DNA of 64,000 nucleotides from a bacterium (GCA_016124935.1 WGMS01000004.1:1-64000), one strand, 5' to 3'. Positions 48,426 to 60,000 are shown, counted from the stretch's first letter. Numbers and translations: made by a program. Notes: generated from the sequence alone by a model not told the origin.

Positions 48426-50263
48426 ATACCTCCCACGCCACCGAATCCCGTGCCGAAACCAGTACCGAAACCAGTACCAAATCTGATACCGGTACCGCCG
48501 ACACCGTAATTATATGGTGTTATAGACGGTGCAAAGCCGTTGTTGAAAGAGCGATAGCCGTATCCAGGAGAGACGTTGCCGAAACCAGGAGTGACATTGC
48601 CGAAACCAGGAGTGACGTTGCCGTAGCCGCTCATACCCCGCCTGCCGACCACCATGCCGGTGCTGGGATCGATCAAATTGCCGGACGCTCTATCTAGATA
48701 TAAACCGGTCTGGGGATCAGTGACCAGATTGCCGTTCATCAGGTAGGAGCCGACACTGAAACCACCACCGACAAAATTGCCCATGGAATTCAAAATCTTG
48801 GATAGACCGCCGCGCGGTCTGGCGCGCGGATCGTTCTGATTGGACGGATAGCCCTGATTACCGCTGTAGGGTGGCGCCGGCGCCGGTGCGCTCGAGATCA
48901 TACTGCCTGAGTTGCTTATTGGAACGACGCTTGTCAGTCGCGCAACCCTGGCCGGCAGACCGAGGTTGCCAGAGACATTCTGGCTGGGGAAAATGGTCTT
49001 CTCTAGCCTGGCCACTCTATCTGGTAGTGTATCGGAAGAATAACTGTGACCGAAGATCTGTCCTTCGAGCAAGTCCACCTGCTGATTGAGACCCATCGGC
49101 TTTGAGGTGGTCGATCTCTGAATAGGCGGTGCTGTCGGTGGATAGCCACCAGCCGAAGATGAAGGTGGAGCGTAGGCGGTGGTGGAACGATCATTTGGAA
49201 TAAGTCCTACACCTGAACCGACACCAGCACCGGTGCTAGAGGAGGAACTGCCGCCGAAACCGTAAGAGCCGCTGCTGCCGGAACCCGAAGATGCACTGCC
49301 ACCATTCATGCCATAAGAGCCGCTGGCAGAAGAGCCGGGATATCTATTGCCGAAAGCCCTGCGCATATCTTCTCGCAGGTCCCTGCCACTGAAACTCCTG
49401 CCGTCTTCAACTTGGCTATACGTAGGACGACGCACAGTCTGGCGAGGCAGGTTCTCGGACGGTGTCGGGTAATCGACATCGACCTCATCCTCGCCCCATT
49501 CCGTTCCCGGAGGCGCCTGCCGGGCGATGTCTACCCCGGTGGCACTCTTGAGTCGGTCCATTCTATCTGTGAAATCATTACTGTCGGAGGCCTGCCCAAA
49601 GACCTTTTTCTCAAGCCTGGCAAGTCTGTTGCCCACCGGTTCGGACTCGAAAGTCTTACCGAGCTTTCTCTGCTCGATGGCGGTGATGGCGGGATAGACT
49701 GTGCCTTCGTCCGGTCTGTCATCGTCTATCTGAGCGGCAGTGGAAGAATTGGAAGCAGTATTGGAAGAACCACGCCCCGACGAACGACCACCGCCTGCGG
49801 TTGCATTATTTGTATTCTTGCCGGGGGAGGCAGGCTCCGGAGCCTGCACCTGATCGAGGTCTGGCACCAGCTCTTTCAGCTTGCTGAATCTCTCGTTGGT
49901 AGGGCCTTCCTTGGCCTCTCCGAAAAACATCTTCTCCAGTCGATCGAGTCTCTCAGCCTGATCTTCTTTGGGATAAGTGTGATGGAAAAACTTGAGTTCC
50001 ATTTTATCCAGGTCGGAAAGCGATCCCGAAGCGGCAAAGGCAGCAGACTGCAAAAAACTTGGAGCAAATTCGAAAGTTGCTCCGGTAGCTGAAAGAGCTA
50101 CAGTCAGAATCATTGCCGGTAAAACCTTATGGCTGCCTCTCTTCAATCCGAAAAGAATGGCGGACACAGCAGTGGCGGCACCTTCTGAAGAAGAAGAAGT
50201 AATTTTATTCCTCGAAAAATCCCGACTTTTCAACATTTTCCGCATACCTACCGACAAAGCCAT
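48416..50263 (-). CDS. Secreted protein with three RLxRLEKxxFG repeat units and Gly-rich tail
   Basis: Repeat copies LDRLEKMFFG, LARLEKKVFG, VARLEKTIFP; C-terminal GFGNVTPGFGNVTPGFGNVSPG and GFGTGFGTGFG. Confidence 0.75.
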   Translation of the reverse strand: MALSVGMRKMLKSRDFSRNKITSSSSEGAATAVSAILFGLKRGSHKVLPAMILTVALSATGATFEFAPSFLQSAAFAASGSLSDLDKMELKFFHHTYPKEDQAERLDRLEKMFFGEAKEGPTNERFSKLKELVPDLDQVQAPEPASPGKNTNNATAGGGRSSGRGSSNTASNSSTAAQIDDDRPDEGTVYPAITAIEQRKLGKTFESEPVGNRLARLEKKVFGQASDSNDFTDRMDRLKSATGVDIARQAPPGTEWGEDEVDVDYPTPSENLPRQTVRRPTYSQVEDGRSFSGRDLREDMRRAFGNRYPGSSASGSYGMNGGSASSGSGSSGSYGFGGSSSSSTGAGVGSGVGLIPNDRSTTAYAPPSSSAGGYPPTAPPIQRSTTSKPMGLNQQVDLLEGQIFGHSYSSDTLPDRVARLEKTIFPSQNVSGNLGLPARVARLTSVVPISNSGSMISSAPAPAPPYSGNQGYPSNQNDPRARPRGGLSKILNSMGNFVGGGFSVGSYLMNGNLVTDPQTGLYLDRASGNLIDPSTGMVVGRRGMSGYGNVTPGFGNVTPGFGNVSPGYGYRSFNNGFAPSITPYNYGVGGTGIRFGTGFGTGFGTGFGGVGGMWP

Positions 50264-50516
50264 ATTACCATGTCAAAAGACGCCTGAATCCCTGATTTTC
50301 ACCAGTCTTGCCAGAGTGTCACCCATAAAAACAACAGACGTTGACAAGCTGTCATTGTTTCCATCCGCTCTTACTCCCCACCAAAAGAGATTACCAAACG
50401 GAGACAAGGGTACGAGATTCACTATATTCTTCCTGGAACCGCTTCATTTTTAGGAAGAAAATCCCGTATCCTGTACTTTTGAGAAGTCGCCCGATTGAAG
50501 GTGAAAGGAAGCAGAG

Positions 50517-52127
50517 ATGACAAGTGTCGCCCGCAAGAAAAAAGTCTGCCGTCTGGCCATAGACGGGCACAGCCTGAGGGTAGAAGATGTCTATCGGGTA
50601 GCCCATTCACCCAGCCAAATAAGCCTCACCCGAGAAGCGATGGAAGAGGTGAAAAACAGCCGGACCAAAGTAGAAAAAATCCTCGAATCGAAGGAAGTGG
50701 TCTATGGAATAACCACCGGCTTCGGAAAGTTCAAAGATATATACATCGAACCGGATGACGCCAGAAAGCTGCAAAAAAACTTCCTGCTCAGCCACGCCGC
50801 CGGAGTCGGTCCATGCTTTAGCGCCCCGATAGTTAGAGCCATAACGCTGCTGCGCGCCAATGCCCTAGCCAAAGGTTTTTCAGGAATTCGACCGGAAGTG
50901 CTCAAACTTCTGCTCAGCCTGATCGAAAACGATATCCACCCGCTGATTCCGGAGCAAGGTTCTGTAGGAGCCAGCGGCGATCTGGCACCACTAGCTCATT
51001 TGGCCCTGGCTCTTATCGGAGAGGGCGAATCCGAAGTCGGCGGCAAGATAGTCAAAAGCAAAGCCGCTTTGAAAAAAGCCGATCTGGTTCCGGTGGTACT
51101 GGAAGCCAAAGAGGGACTTGCCCTCACCAACGGCACCCAGGTGATGACCGCCATCGGCGCCCTGGTCATCTATGAAGCAGAACTGCTGGCGCGCACCGCC
51201 GATCTGATCGCCGCCATGAGCCTGGAAGCGATGCTGGGCACGGATACCGCATTTGATGAAGACATTCATCGAGTCCGCCCCCACCCCGGTCAACTTGCCT
51301 CGGCCCTCAATCTGAGAGCGCTGCTCGAGGATAGTGAAATTGTCGAAAGCCACAGTGATTGCGACATGGTCCAGGATGCGTATTCAATACGCTGCATACC
51401 CCAAGTTCATGGAGCCTCTCGTCAGGCTATTCAACATGTACGTCAGGTTCTGGAAATAGAGATGAACTCCGCCACGGACAATCCACTGGTATTCGAAGAC
51501 AAAATCCTCTCCGGAGGAAACTTCCACGGACAGCCGGTGGCTCTAGCTATGGACTACGCCTCCATCGCCATCGCAGAGCTGGCAAATATATCTGAGCGCC
51601 GCACCGAAAGACTGGTGAATCCCTATCTATCTAACGGACTGCCGGCCTTCCTGACCAGAAACGGCGGTCTCAACTCGGGCTTCATGATAGCTCAATACAC
51701 GGCAGCCGCCCTGGTTTCTGAGAACAAGAGCCTGGCGCATCCTGCCAGTGTGGACTCTATTCCCACGTCGGCGAATCAAGAAGACCATGTCTCTATGGGG
51801 ACGATAGGAGCCAGGAAAGCCCGTTCTATTCTGGAGAACTTGAAACGGGTGCTCTCTATAGAACTGCTCTGCGCTCTCCAGGCGCTGGATCTGCGCACCG
51901 GCGAAAACCAGGGCAAGAACGCCAGCGCCTATGCCCCGGAAGGCATCGAGACCCGCGGCAAAAAGCCAGGAGTCGGAGTCAGGGCGGCCTATCGCAAAGC
52001 AAGAAAGACCCTGCCCCATTTAGACAGGGATCGCTTGATCCACGAAGAGATTGAGGCGGCAACTAGACTAATAGATTCAGGCGAGCTCATCGAAGCAGCC
52101 GAAGAGGCTGTCGGTAAACTCGCCTGA
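50517..52127 (+). CDS. hutH: Histidine ammonia-lyase (MIO family)
   Basis: GSVGASGDLAPLAHLAL MIO motif; LSHAAGVG; TDNPLVF. Confidence 0.92.
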   Translation: MTSVARKKKVCRLAIDGHSLRVEDVYRVAHSPSQISLTREAMEEVKNSRTKVEKILESKEVVYGITTGFGKFKDIYIEPDDARKLQKNFLLSHAAGVGPCFSAPIVRAITLLRANALAKGFSGIRPEVLKLLLSLIENDIHPLIPEQGSVGASGDLAPLAHLALALIGEGESEVGGKIVKSKAALKKADLVPVVLEAKEGLALTNGTQVMTAIGALVIYEAELLARTADLIAAMSLEAMLGTDTAFDEDIHRVRPHPGQLASALNLRALLEDSEIVESHSDCDMVQDAYSIRCIPQVHGASRQAIQHVRQVLEIEMNSATDNPLVFEDKILSGGNFHGQPVALAMDYASIAIAELANISERRTERLVNPYLSNGLPAFLTRNGGLNSGFMIAQYTAAALVSENKSLAHPASVDSIPTSANQEDHVSMGTIGARKARSILENLKRVLSIELLCALQALDLRTGENQGKNASAYAPEGIETRGKKPGVGVRAAYRKARKTLPHLDRDRLIHEEIEAATRLIDSGELIEAAEEAVGKLA

Positions 52128-52187
52128 AGAAATCAGTCAGTAAAACTCAGATTAAGAATATCCGAACCGGTGTATGCCTGAACAGGA

Positions 52188-53525
52188 TTATTCGGTGATG
52201 CTCAACTTGCCTTCGACGATGTCATCGAGGATGCCTTTGATAGTCCGCACAGCCAGATCTATCTGGGGCTTGTTGATAATCAGCGGCGGCTCGAGCCTGA
52301 TAGTCTTATGAGCGTTCAGTGTGGCAGCCACCAGAACACCACGGTAGAAGAGCTCGGTTTGAACCTTCCAGCGCAACTCTTCGGAGGTGAACTCGAGACC
52401 GAGTAGAAGACCTAGTCCTCTCACATCACCGATCATGTCGGGATAGTCTTTTTTGAGTTCTTCCAATTGAGCCTTGAAATAACTTCCCATCACCGCCGAC
52501 CTTGCCGACAGATTCTCTTCCAAAAGCACTTCGATGGTAGCAGTTGCTGCCGCACAGGCAAGCGGGTTGCCACCGAATGTGGAGTTATGGATTGTCGGGT
52601 TCGGCACCAGTACCTGCCAGACTTCCGGAGTAGACATGAAGGCGCCAATCGGCATCACACCACCACCAAGAGCTTTGGCAAGACACATGATGTCCGGCGA
52701 AATCTCATCGTGCTCGGAAGCGAACATGCGACCCGTCCGACCCATACCGGTCTGAACTTCGTCCAGAATCATCAGAATGCCGCGCTCTTTTGTGAGCTTG
52801 CGAACGGCTCTCATATAGCCAGCCGGAGGCACGTTGATACCGCCTTCACCTTGAATAGGCTCAAGAATAACCGCTGCGGTATTCTCATCGATGGCCTCTT
52901 TAAGAGCCTCTATGTCACCAAATTCGATGTGCTTGAATCCATTGAGCAGAGGCTCGAATGGCTTACGGAACACATCACGACCAGTGGCGGACAGAGCCCC
53001 CATACTGACTCCGTGATAGGAGTTGCGCGTCGAGATAATCTCGGTCTTGCCTGTATAAAGACGGGCAAGCTTGATGGCTCCCTCCACAGCCTCGGTACCG
53101 CTGTTGCAGAAGAAGGCATACTCGAGTCCTTCAGGGCTGATTGAAGCGAGCTGCTTGGCAAGATTGGCCGACCAGGGGTTGATCAACTCCTGACTGTGCA
53201 GACAGACCTGATCAAGCTGGTTTCTGACCGCTTCAACAACCTTGGGATGACGGTGACCTACGTTGAAAATGCCGTAGCCACCCAGGCAGTCCAGATATCT
53301 ACGACCTTTGTTATCGTAGATCCAGACACCGGAGTCACGAAATTCTATCGCCCCTTCAGCTCCGCTGAGCTTGCTGCCGTAGGCCGGGTTCAAGTGATTA
53401 ATCGCATTGTAGAGCGCGTCGTTGGCAATGGACTTATAATGGTCCTCCGCCTTCTGAGCTCTACTGGGCGCGTCTTGACCAGCTGCGCCACCTTTCTTAG
53501 GTAAGTTCTTTAATTCTATAGCCAT
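52188..53525 (-). CDS. Class-III PLP aminotransferase (putrescine/ornithine/acetylornithine aminotransferase-like)
   Basis: FFCNSGTEAVEGAIKLAR, LILDEVQTGMGRTG, HNSTFGGNPLACAAA. Confidence 0.92.
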   Translation of the reverse strand: MAIELKNLPKKGGAAGQDAPSRAQKAEDHYKSIANDALYNAINHLNPAYGSKLSGAEGAIEFRDSGVWIYDNKGRRYLDCLGGYGIFNVGHRHPKVVEAVRNQLDQVCLHSQELINPWSANLAKQLASISPEGLEYAFFCNSGTEAVEGAIKLARLYTGKTEIISTRNSYHGVSMGALSATGRDVFRKPFEPLLNGFKHIEFGDIEALKEAIDENTAAVILEPIQGEGGINVPPAGYMRAVRKLTKERGILMILDEVQTGMGRTGRMFASEHDEISPDIMCLAKALGGGVMPIGAFMSTPEVWQVLVPNPTIHNSTFGGNPLACAAATATIEVLLEENLSARSAVMGSYFKAQLEELKKDYPDMIGDVRGLGLLLGLEFTSEELRWKVQTELFYRGVLVAATLNAHKTIRLEPPLIINKPQIDLAVRTIKGILDDIVEGKLSITE

Positions 53526-54183
53526 GATTATGCTGTTCCTATTTATTCTCTGAATTAACTCGCAAAACTGAAACTAAAACCGCGAAAAGCCGCGATCAGA
53601 CGCGAAAAGCTGCGCTTGGACACAGACCTAAATAAAGGAAAGTCCGAGGCTATTCGCGTTTAAATTCAGGAAAGCTACAGCAGGGTGTGCATTTTACATT
53701 GAGCAAAAGTGAGAATCAGGCTACAACTATGGGGTAAATCGGTATCCATTATTAACCGCTCGCCTCTTTATTCGGACTGTGTCTCTTGCGACCCGGAAAA
53801 ATGGCTGATACCACTTCCAATGGCAAGAACTCACGTCCTCCACTAACTGATTTCACTACCTAATGTACCCCCAACGCCCGATTTGAAGCAATGTGCACTG
53901 TGTCCAAAAAAGAAAGACATTCTTTGTCCACTGTGTCTAAGTGCGAAAGATTGAACAGAATTCAAGGAAAACGACTTTTCCACCCGGAAGTCAACAGGAG
54001 CCAGGGTTTCAAAGAGGCGGTTCTGCAGAGAACCTTACGAAATTCAAAGATATTTCTTATAAGTGTGACAGGAACAATCTTTCTTCCCGGCTGGTCTTGG
54101 GTGATAATTGGTGGATCAATGGGACTTTGCCTTCCCGCCGGTCAGATAGAGCGGGAGAGATTTCCAAAAAGGGGGACGACCTT

Positions 54184-56883
54184 TTGAAGCGATACTATGT
54201 AGCGGCGGCTCTTTCTCTGTTACTCACCAGCCTGCCCGCCCACGCGGACAACCCTCTGATCCCCGAGAATCTCCTGGGCAAATACTACGAAGGGGTCTCC
54301 TATTTCAAAGCCGGAGACCTGGACCGCGCCATAAAAGCCTTTCGGCAGGTCGTTTTGAGCTGTCCGCGGGACGCTCTGGCTAGACTTAGCTATGCTGCCG
54401 CCTTGCATCAAAACGGCGACATCGAGGACGCCATAGCAGAATATCGAAGAGCCATAGCCCTCAGACCAGGCGATGCTTTCGCCAGGGAGAGCCTGGGTCT
54501 GCTTCTGCAAGGTCAGGGCCAGCTTGATGAGGCGCTCCACCAGTACAATGAAGCGATCAAACTGAGACCGGATGTTCCATTACTTAGATTGAACTTCGGC
54601 ATTGCCTTGCGAGTCAGAGGACAGCAGGACGCCGCCATACAACAGTTAAAGCAGGTGATCGCCACCTATCCGGACCACCTGAAAGCACGTTCACACCTGG
54701 GTGCCGCCTATCAAGACAAAGGCGACTACCAGGCTGCCGTAGCGCAATACGACAAAATTCTGGCTTTCCAACCGGACAACTTCTCTATTCAATACAACAT
54801 GGCAAACTGCTTGCTGCATTTGAAGCGGTATAAAGAGGCGATCGCAGCTTTTCAACAGGCTATCAAGATCGACAATAGCGTACCGGATACCCACGCGCTG
54901 CTGGCCTCGGCTTACACAAGCCAGGGTGATTTCGCCAGAGCAGCCGACGAGCTGAAAACAGCTATCTCGCTGAAAGGAGATAAGTACGAATGGCATTCTC
55001 AGCTTGGTGACGTACAGACGAAGCTAAAAGAATACGACGGGGCGATAGCCAACTATGAAACCGCCCAGAAACTGAATCCCCAGGATTCGGAGAGCGGCTA
55101 CAGCCTGGGCTACCTCTACCAGCTCACTGGCAATTTGGACAAGGCAGAGAATCAGTTCGAGCATGTGCTGCGCATCGATCGCAATAACTCGAACGCTCAC
55201 TACAACCTGGGTATCATTAAACAACGGCAGAAAAACTTTCTGGCTTCGGACAAAGAGTTTTCCGAAGCTCTCAAGCTGAATCCTAAAGACGGACAGGCGT
55301 TAATTAACCTGGGTCGAAACGCTCTACTACAAGACAAATATGATCAGGCAGCATCCTACTATCGTCAAGGTATTACGGTTGAGCCCCAGGATGCCTCTGC
55401 CTATCAAGAATTAGGCTCCGCTCTTTTGAAACTCAAAGATTATCCCGGCGCACGCTCCGCTCTGGAATCGGCACTGAATCTGGCACCATACGACCGGAAA
55501 ACCCTGGTTGCTCTTGTGGAGCTGTACGAAGCAGAAGGGCGTCCGCAACAGGCGGAAGTGACTCTTCGCAAGCTACTTGCCACCAGTCCGGATGACACGA
55601 AGCTGATATCGATGTTAGCCAGTAACCTGGAACTACAAGGCAAATACGATGAAGCCACACTGCTCTATCAAAAAATCATCGTGATCAATCCTCGTTCGCA
55701 CGAGGCATACAACGACCTCGGTCTTGCTCTGCAAAGACGTAACGACCTGTCGAGCGCCATGGCGCAGTATCGTAAAGCCTTAGAGATAAAGCCGGATTTC
55801 GTACAGGCCCACATAAACCTGGGCAACGTTTACCTGAACATGGAAAACTATAACGACGCCGCAAAAGAATACAACACCGCCATCGAGCTTAAGCCGGAAG
55901 ATGCGCTTGCTCACTACAATCTCGGTCTGGTAATGTCCAGACTGAATGACTATGAAGGAGCGCTCAAGTCTTATCGTCGCGCTGTCACTCTGGCGCCGAA
56001 TTATGGCAATGCCTATTATGCCATGGCGCTTCTATATCAGGCCGGCAACAACCTTGAGGATGCGTCGGAAGCCTTCGAAAAATATTTGAGCGTCGAGCCG
56101 AGCGGAAACTATGCCAACCAGGCACGAGAAGCCCTGGCGCGCCTGAGAAATCCGCTCGATCCCAACATCCCGACCGCCACCGAAACCGGTAATGGCGCGG
56201 ATACAGGCAACAGGATGGATTCAGGCGAAACAGCAAACTCCGGCACGGGGGTAACTGTCGACGCCACGAACGGAACAGCTGAATCGAACGGAAGCGCTGC
56301 CGGTGGCAGCTACCAGACCACTACCAGCGGCACCACCACCGAAGCGGATCTAGCAGCCGAACAGGGCAATACGGTTTCGGAAATCTCTTCAGAGACGGCT
56401 ACCGGTCAGGCTCCGACACCAGAAGTTAGATCTACCCCGGCGATGCCTTATACTCAACAACAGGATCCAGTAGCGACCCAACAACCGCCTGTGGCACCAA
56501 CTTATACCCAGCAGCAGGCTCCGGTCGCAAACCAGCAACCACCGGTAGCACCGACTTATACCCAGCAGCAGGCTCCGGTCGCAAATCAGCAACCACAAGT
56601 AGCACCGACTTATACCCAGCAGCAGGCTCCGGTCGCAAATCAGCAACCACCGGTAGCACCGCAGTATATTCAACAACAGGTTCAACAACAAACTCAGCAG
56701 CAGCCAGTGACAGTCCAGCAACAGATACAGCAGCCACCCGTGGCAGTCCAACAACCTGCCGCCACCTCAGGTGGTAGTGATGTTCCGCCCTTGAGAAAGT
56801 CCGAGCCGATTGATACCAATTCGGTTCAGCAGCTCTTGAGACCGGCGATAAATAACCCGCCCTCCGGCTCTGGCACGCTCTAG
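54184..56883 (+). CDS. Large secreted TPR protein with Pro/Gln-rich repetitive tail
   Basis: Likely TTG start at 54184 (LKRYYVAAALSLLLTSLPAHA signal peptide); ~20 TPRs; ORF is open from 53941. Confidence 0.85.
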   Translation: MKRYYVAAALSLLLTSLPAHADNPLIPENLLGKYYEGVSYFKAGDLDRAIKAFRQVVLSCPRDALARLSYAAALHQNGDIEDAIAEYRRAIALRPGDAFARESLGLLLQGQGQLDEALHQYNEAIKLRPDVPLLRLNFGIALRVRGQQDAAIQQLKQVIATYPDHLKARSHLGAAYQDKGDYQAAVAQYDKILAFQPDNFSIQYNMANCLLHLKRYKEAIAAFQQAIKIDNSVPDTHALLASAYTSQGDFARAADELKTAISLKGDKYEWHSQLGDVQTKLKEYDGAIANYETAQKLNPQDSESGYSLGYLYQLTGNLDKAENQFEHVLRIDRNNSNAHYNLGIIKQRQKNFLASDKEFSEALKLNPKDGQALINLGRNALLQDKYDQAASYYRQGITVEPQDASAYQELGSALLKLKDYPGARSALESALNLAPYDRKTLVALVELYEAEGRPQQAEVTLRKLLATSPDDTKLISMLASNLELQGKYDEATLLYQKIIVINPRSHEAYNDLGLALQRRNDLSSAMAQYRKALEIKPDFVQAHINLGNVYLNMENYNDAAKEYNTAIELKPEDALAHYNLGLVMSRLNDYEGALKSYRRAVTLAPNYGNAYYAMALLYQAGNNLEDASEAFEKYLSVEPSGNYANQAREALARLRNPLDPNIPTATETGNGADTGNRMDSGETANSGTGVTVDATNGTAESNGSAAGGSYQTTTSGTTTEADLAAEQGNTVSEISSETATGQAPTPEVRSTPAMPYTQQQDPVATQQPPVAPTYTQQQAPVANQQPPVAPTYTQQQAPVANQQPQVAPTYTQQQAPVANQQPPVAPQYIQQQVQQQTQQQPVTVQQQIQQPPVAVQQPAATSGGSDVPPLRKSEPIDTNSVQQLLRPAINNPPSGSGTL
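56467..56682 (+). repeat. In-frame 54-bp tandem repeat, ~4 copies (PVANQQPPVAPTYTQQQA)
   Basis: Direct reading of nucleotide and protein repeats. Confidence 0.9.
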
Positions 56884-57025
56884 TCCAGTTAGAGACCGGC
56901 TTTGAAATCGAGCGGCGACTGACGTCGCCTCGATATTTTTCTAACTAAGTCAGTTGACTGACTTAACTTTTAGAACGCATTTTAGCGAGATGCAAAAAAG
57001 TTCCAAACTAAATTTCGTAATCCCG

Positions 57026-60000
57026 CTACCCGCCTTTAAACGCTTTTATATCGCTGTCATTAGGCAGCAAAATCATCGTACCCGCCGGCAGAACATTCAC
57101 ATGTTCTTGCCTGTAGACGTCATAAACCTGCTTGAACAAAGGTTTGTTGATTTCATAAATCAATGAAGCCAATGACTCATCACTTAATTGAGCCACCGCA
57201 ATAAACTCCGCGGTCTCGCCCTCTTTGACAATGTACCATTTGCGGGCTTCATCGGACGCACTACCGCCGCCAGAACCAGATTGTCCTGTCCTGGAATAAG
57301 ATTCGCTCAACCAGTTCGAGGTCTGTGAGTCTCCCGCTCCCCTCGCAGTCTGCTTCTCACTAGACAGTTCTCCACCGGCGCGCTCGAGAGAATCCGCAGA
57401 TACCACCGCGCCAAAAGCTTTGATAGCATCCTCTGACTTGTCAGCCTGAAAACTTATGGCAGTATGCCTGGCAGAACTGCCGAAAGCCAGCATCTGCTGG
57501 GAGCTATTGCTGCGGGCTATTTTGTAGGTACCTGACTCAGTAATCTCCGGCGTGAAAGAACGTCTCGGGGTAGCAGATCTGAGCCCCGCCAGCACATCTC
57601 GAATAGAGGCGCCTTTTGCCTGGTTCATGCCCAGATAAATTGGTATCAAATGAGCACCATCAACTACTCGGGCGCCGTCGAGCATTCTATCCACTCCGCG
57701 CAAGCTGCTGACCTTGAGATAACCCTTCTGATACAGTTCTCGTAAAATAGTTCGAGCTTCTCGCTGCTCCGGAGTCAACTTCACTCTCTCGACATCGACT
57801 CTTGCTCTGGCGCTGTCTGCTTCACCTCTGGTGACCTTACCGGTTAGCAAATCGGCATCCAGCGGAGTTTGACCAGAGCGCCGTTCAACCTGATTGCGAC
57901 CGACACCGGTATCAGATGAAGCGAGACCGCCTTTGGGAGTTTTAATCGGGTTGACATTGCCACCATCGAGCATAATCTTGCCCGGCTCGCTGCTTCTAGT
58001 GGTCATGGTCATATCAGAAGTCAACTTACTGCCTGCGGCGGCATCGCCTTTGTAAGTCATTTTTATACTCGGCAGCTTGCCTTCGTAGGCGTCCTTACTC
58101 TCTTTGAGAGAGCCCGATGCAGATTCGATTCTGCCGCTTGCTTTTCGCTCTGCACCTGCCGAATCCTGCCCTGCCTTTGAGCCGGGCGATGACGCTGACG
58201 CTCTGGAGTCTCCGACTCCACCTGCATTTGGAGAGGCTTTGCTGTCCACCAGACGAGAATCAAGTCCGACACCGGAACCAGCATCGGCTCTGACGCTCAC
58301 GGTCTTGGTACCAGCATCGGCTTTGACCCCGCCGACCTTAGCACCAACATCAGTTCGAACTGTTTCAGTATTAACTCCGCCGTCCGTTCTGACTGTTCCT
58401 GTTTTGACGCCGCCTTCGGTTCGAACCGTTCCGGTTCTGACACCACTATCCGATCTCACAGTTCCAGTTTTGACACCACTATCGGTTTTAACCGTTGCTG
58501 TATCTCCAGCAAGGGCTGCGATCATTCCCGTACCACGGCGAGCACCACCTCTTCTACCGTCTCCTACCGAAACATTCGTTCCAACCAAAGACTTTCCTGT
58601 CCGGAGTACACCGTTAACATCGAACCAGGCTTTCAAGGCGCCCCAGTCTACTGGCTGCACAAGAACCGAGGCAGGAATCACTCTGGCATCGGCACCGGCT
58701 GTGCTTCCTGGAGGAAGCTTTGTGTTTGCGGAGCGAACCTCCGTCGGGCTAAGATCTACAGACTTGCGGTCGGCCGTTCTAAGGTCGCCTGCCCGAAAGT
58801 CGCCCGTTCTTCTATCACCCGCTCTATGGTCGACTGTCCGATAGTCGCCCGTTCTTCTATCACCCGCTCCAAGGTCGCCTGTCCGATAGCCGCCCGTTCT
58901 TCTATCACCCACTCTATGGTCGACTCTATCAGTAGCGACACCGGATTCAACACCAGCTGCCTTACCCTTTTGCAATCCACGAACCAGTGTTACTTTTGAT
59001 TCCGGCAGCAGAGTGCTGAAACTCTTAGAGATCGAGCGAGCGTTGCTCTCAAGACTCCTTGTGCTCTCTGTACCAGACGCCTTTCCGTTTTTGCCGTCGA
59101 CAACTTTACTGTCAGAGACTTTAGCGTCCCCGGCTTTAGTCGCGCCAACGCGCCTGTCACCACTTCGGACTGCGTCGCCTCTTGAGCCTTCACCTCTTAC
59201 GCCTTTAGCTTCGCCGCCTTTGACCTTTGCACCTTCTGCTCCGGCTCCATCACCTTTGCCCTTTCCGATGGGCCACTTGACCTTGAATTCCGGCAGCTTC
59301 AGACCAGGGAAGGAAGCATAGTCAGTAAGACCCGCACCAGCTCCGCCCTCGGCTCTCGCGCCTCTACCTTTACCACCGGATGCGGCATCACCTTTTCTGG
59401 AATCCACCTGACCTTTAGATCCGCCTTCGAACCTTCCAGATTTACTAACCGCAGTAGAATTAGGCTCTCCCCGAATTTCTCCTTTGCGAATCTCGCCCTT
59501 TCGGATCTCTCCTTTATCGGCAGCGCCGGGCTCACCAGCACTCTTTCCTTTGGCTTTGGGCGACTTATCCCCAAAGAATATTCGGTCGGTCTCTTTGATG
59601 ACTCTATCTACACGCACTCTTTCCTTGGGATCAAGGATTGTTATGGGATCACCAAACTTGCCTTTCCCCGTCTGGAACGGTCTACCCTTGGAGCCCTGCG
59701 TCGCCTTATCTCCATCAAGAAATCGACTGACGCGCTTGCCCTGTTGGCTGGCATAAAGAGGGCTGTTCTTGCCGTCCCAGACCAGAATCTCTTTGCCATC
59801 CAGCTCGATTCGCCTGCCCGGACCATCACCTTTTCCATCACCTCGAACATCAGATCCGGTGGCTGATTTGATGCCAGCTTTGTCACCGCCATGAACGCGG
59901 TCGCCACCAGAGACATGGTCTATCAACTCGCCAGAGCGAACTTTGCCTGTTGCATCCTGAACTTCGCCGGTCAGCGTGTGGCCACCTTTAACGGGTGATT

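Noticed and set aside
50517-52127. Possibility that the MIO enzyme is a phenylalanine/tyrosine ammonia-lyase
   Set aside because: The LSHAAG segment matches the histidine ammonia-lyase substrate-site pattern, although the lack of adjacent hutU/hutI leaves some doubt.
56389-56754. 121-aa minus-strand Leu-rich repetitive ORF
   Set aside because: Antisense to the Q/P-rich tail repeat of the TPR protein.
58104-58844. 246-aa plus-strand Pro/Ser/Thr-rich ORF
   Set aside because: Mirror of the repetitive region of the 1424-aa LysM protein; no RBS or domain evidence.
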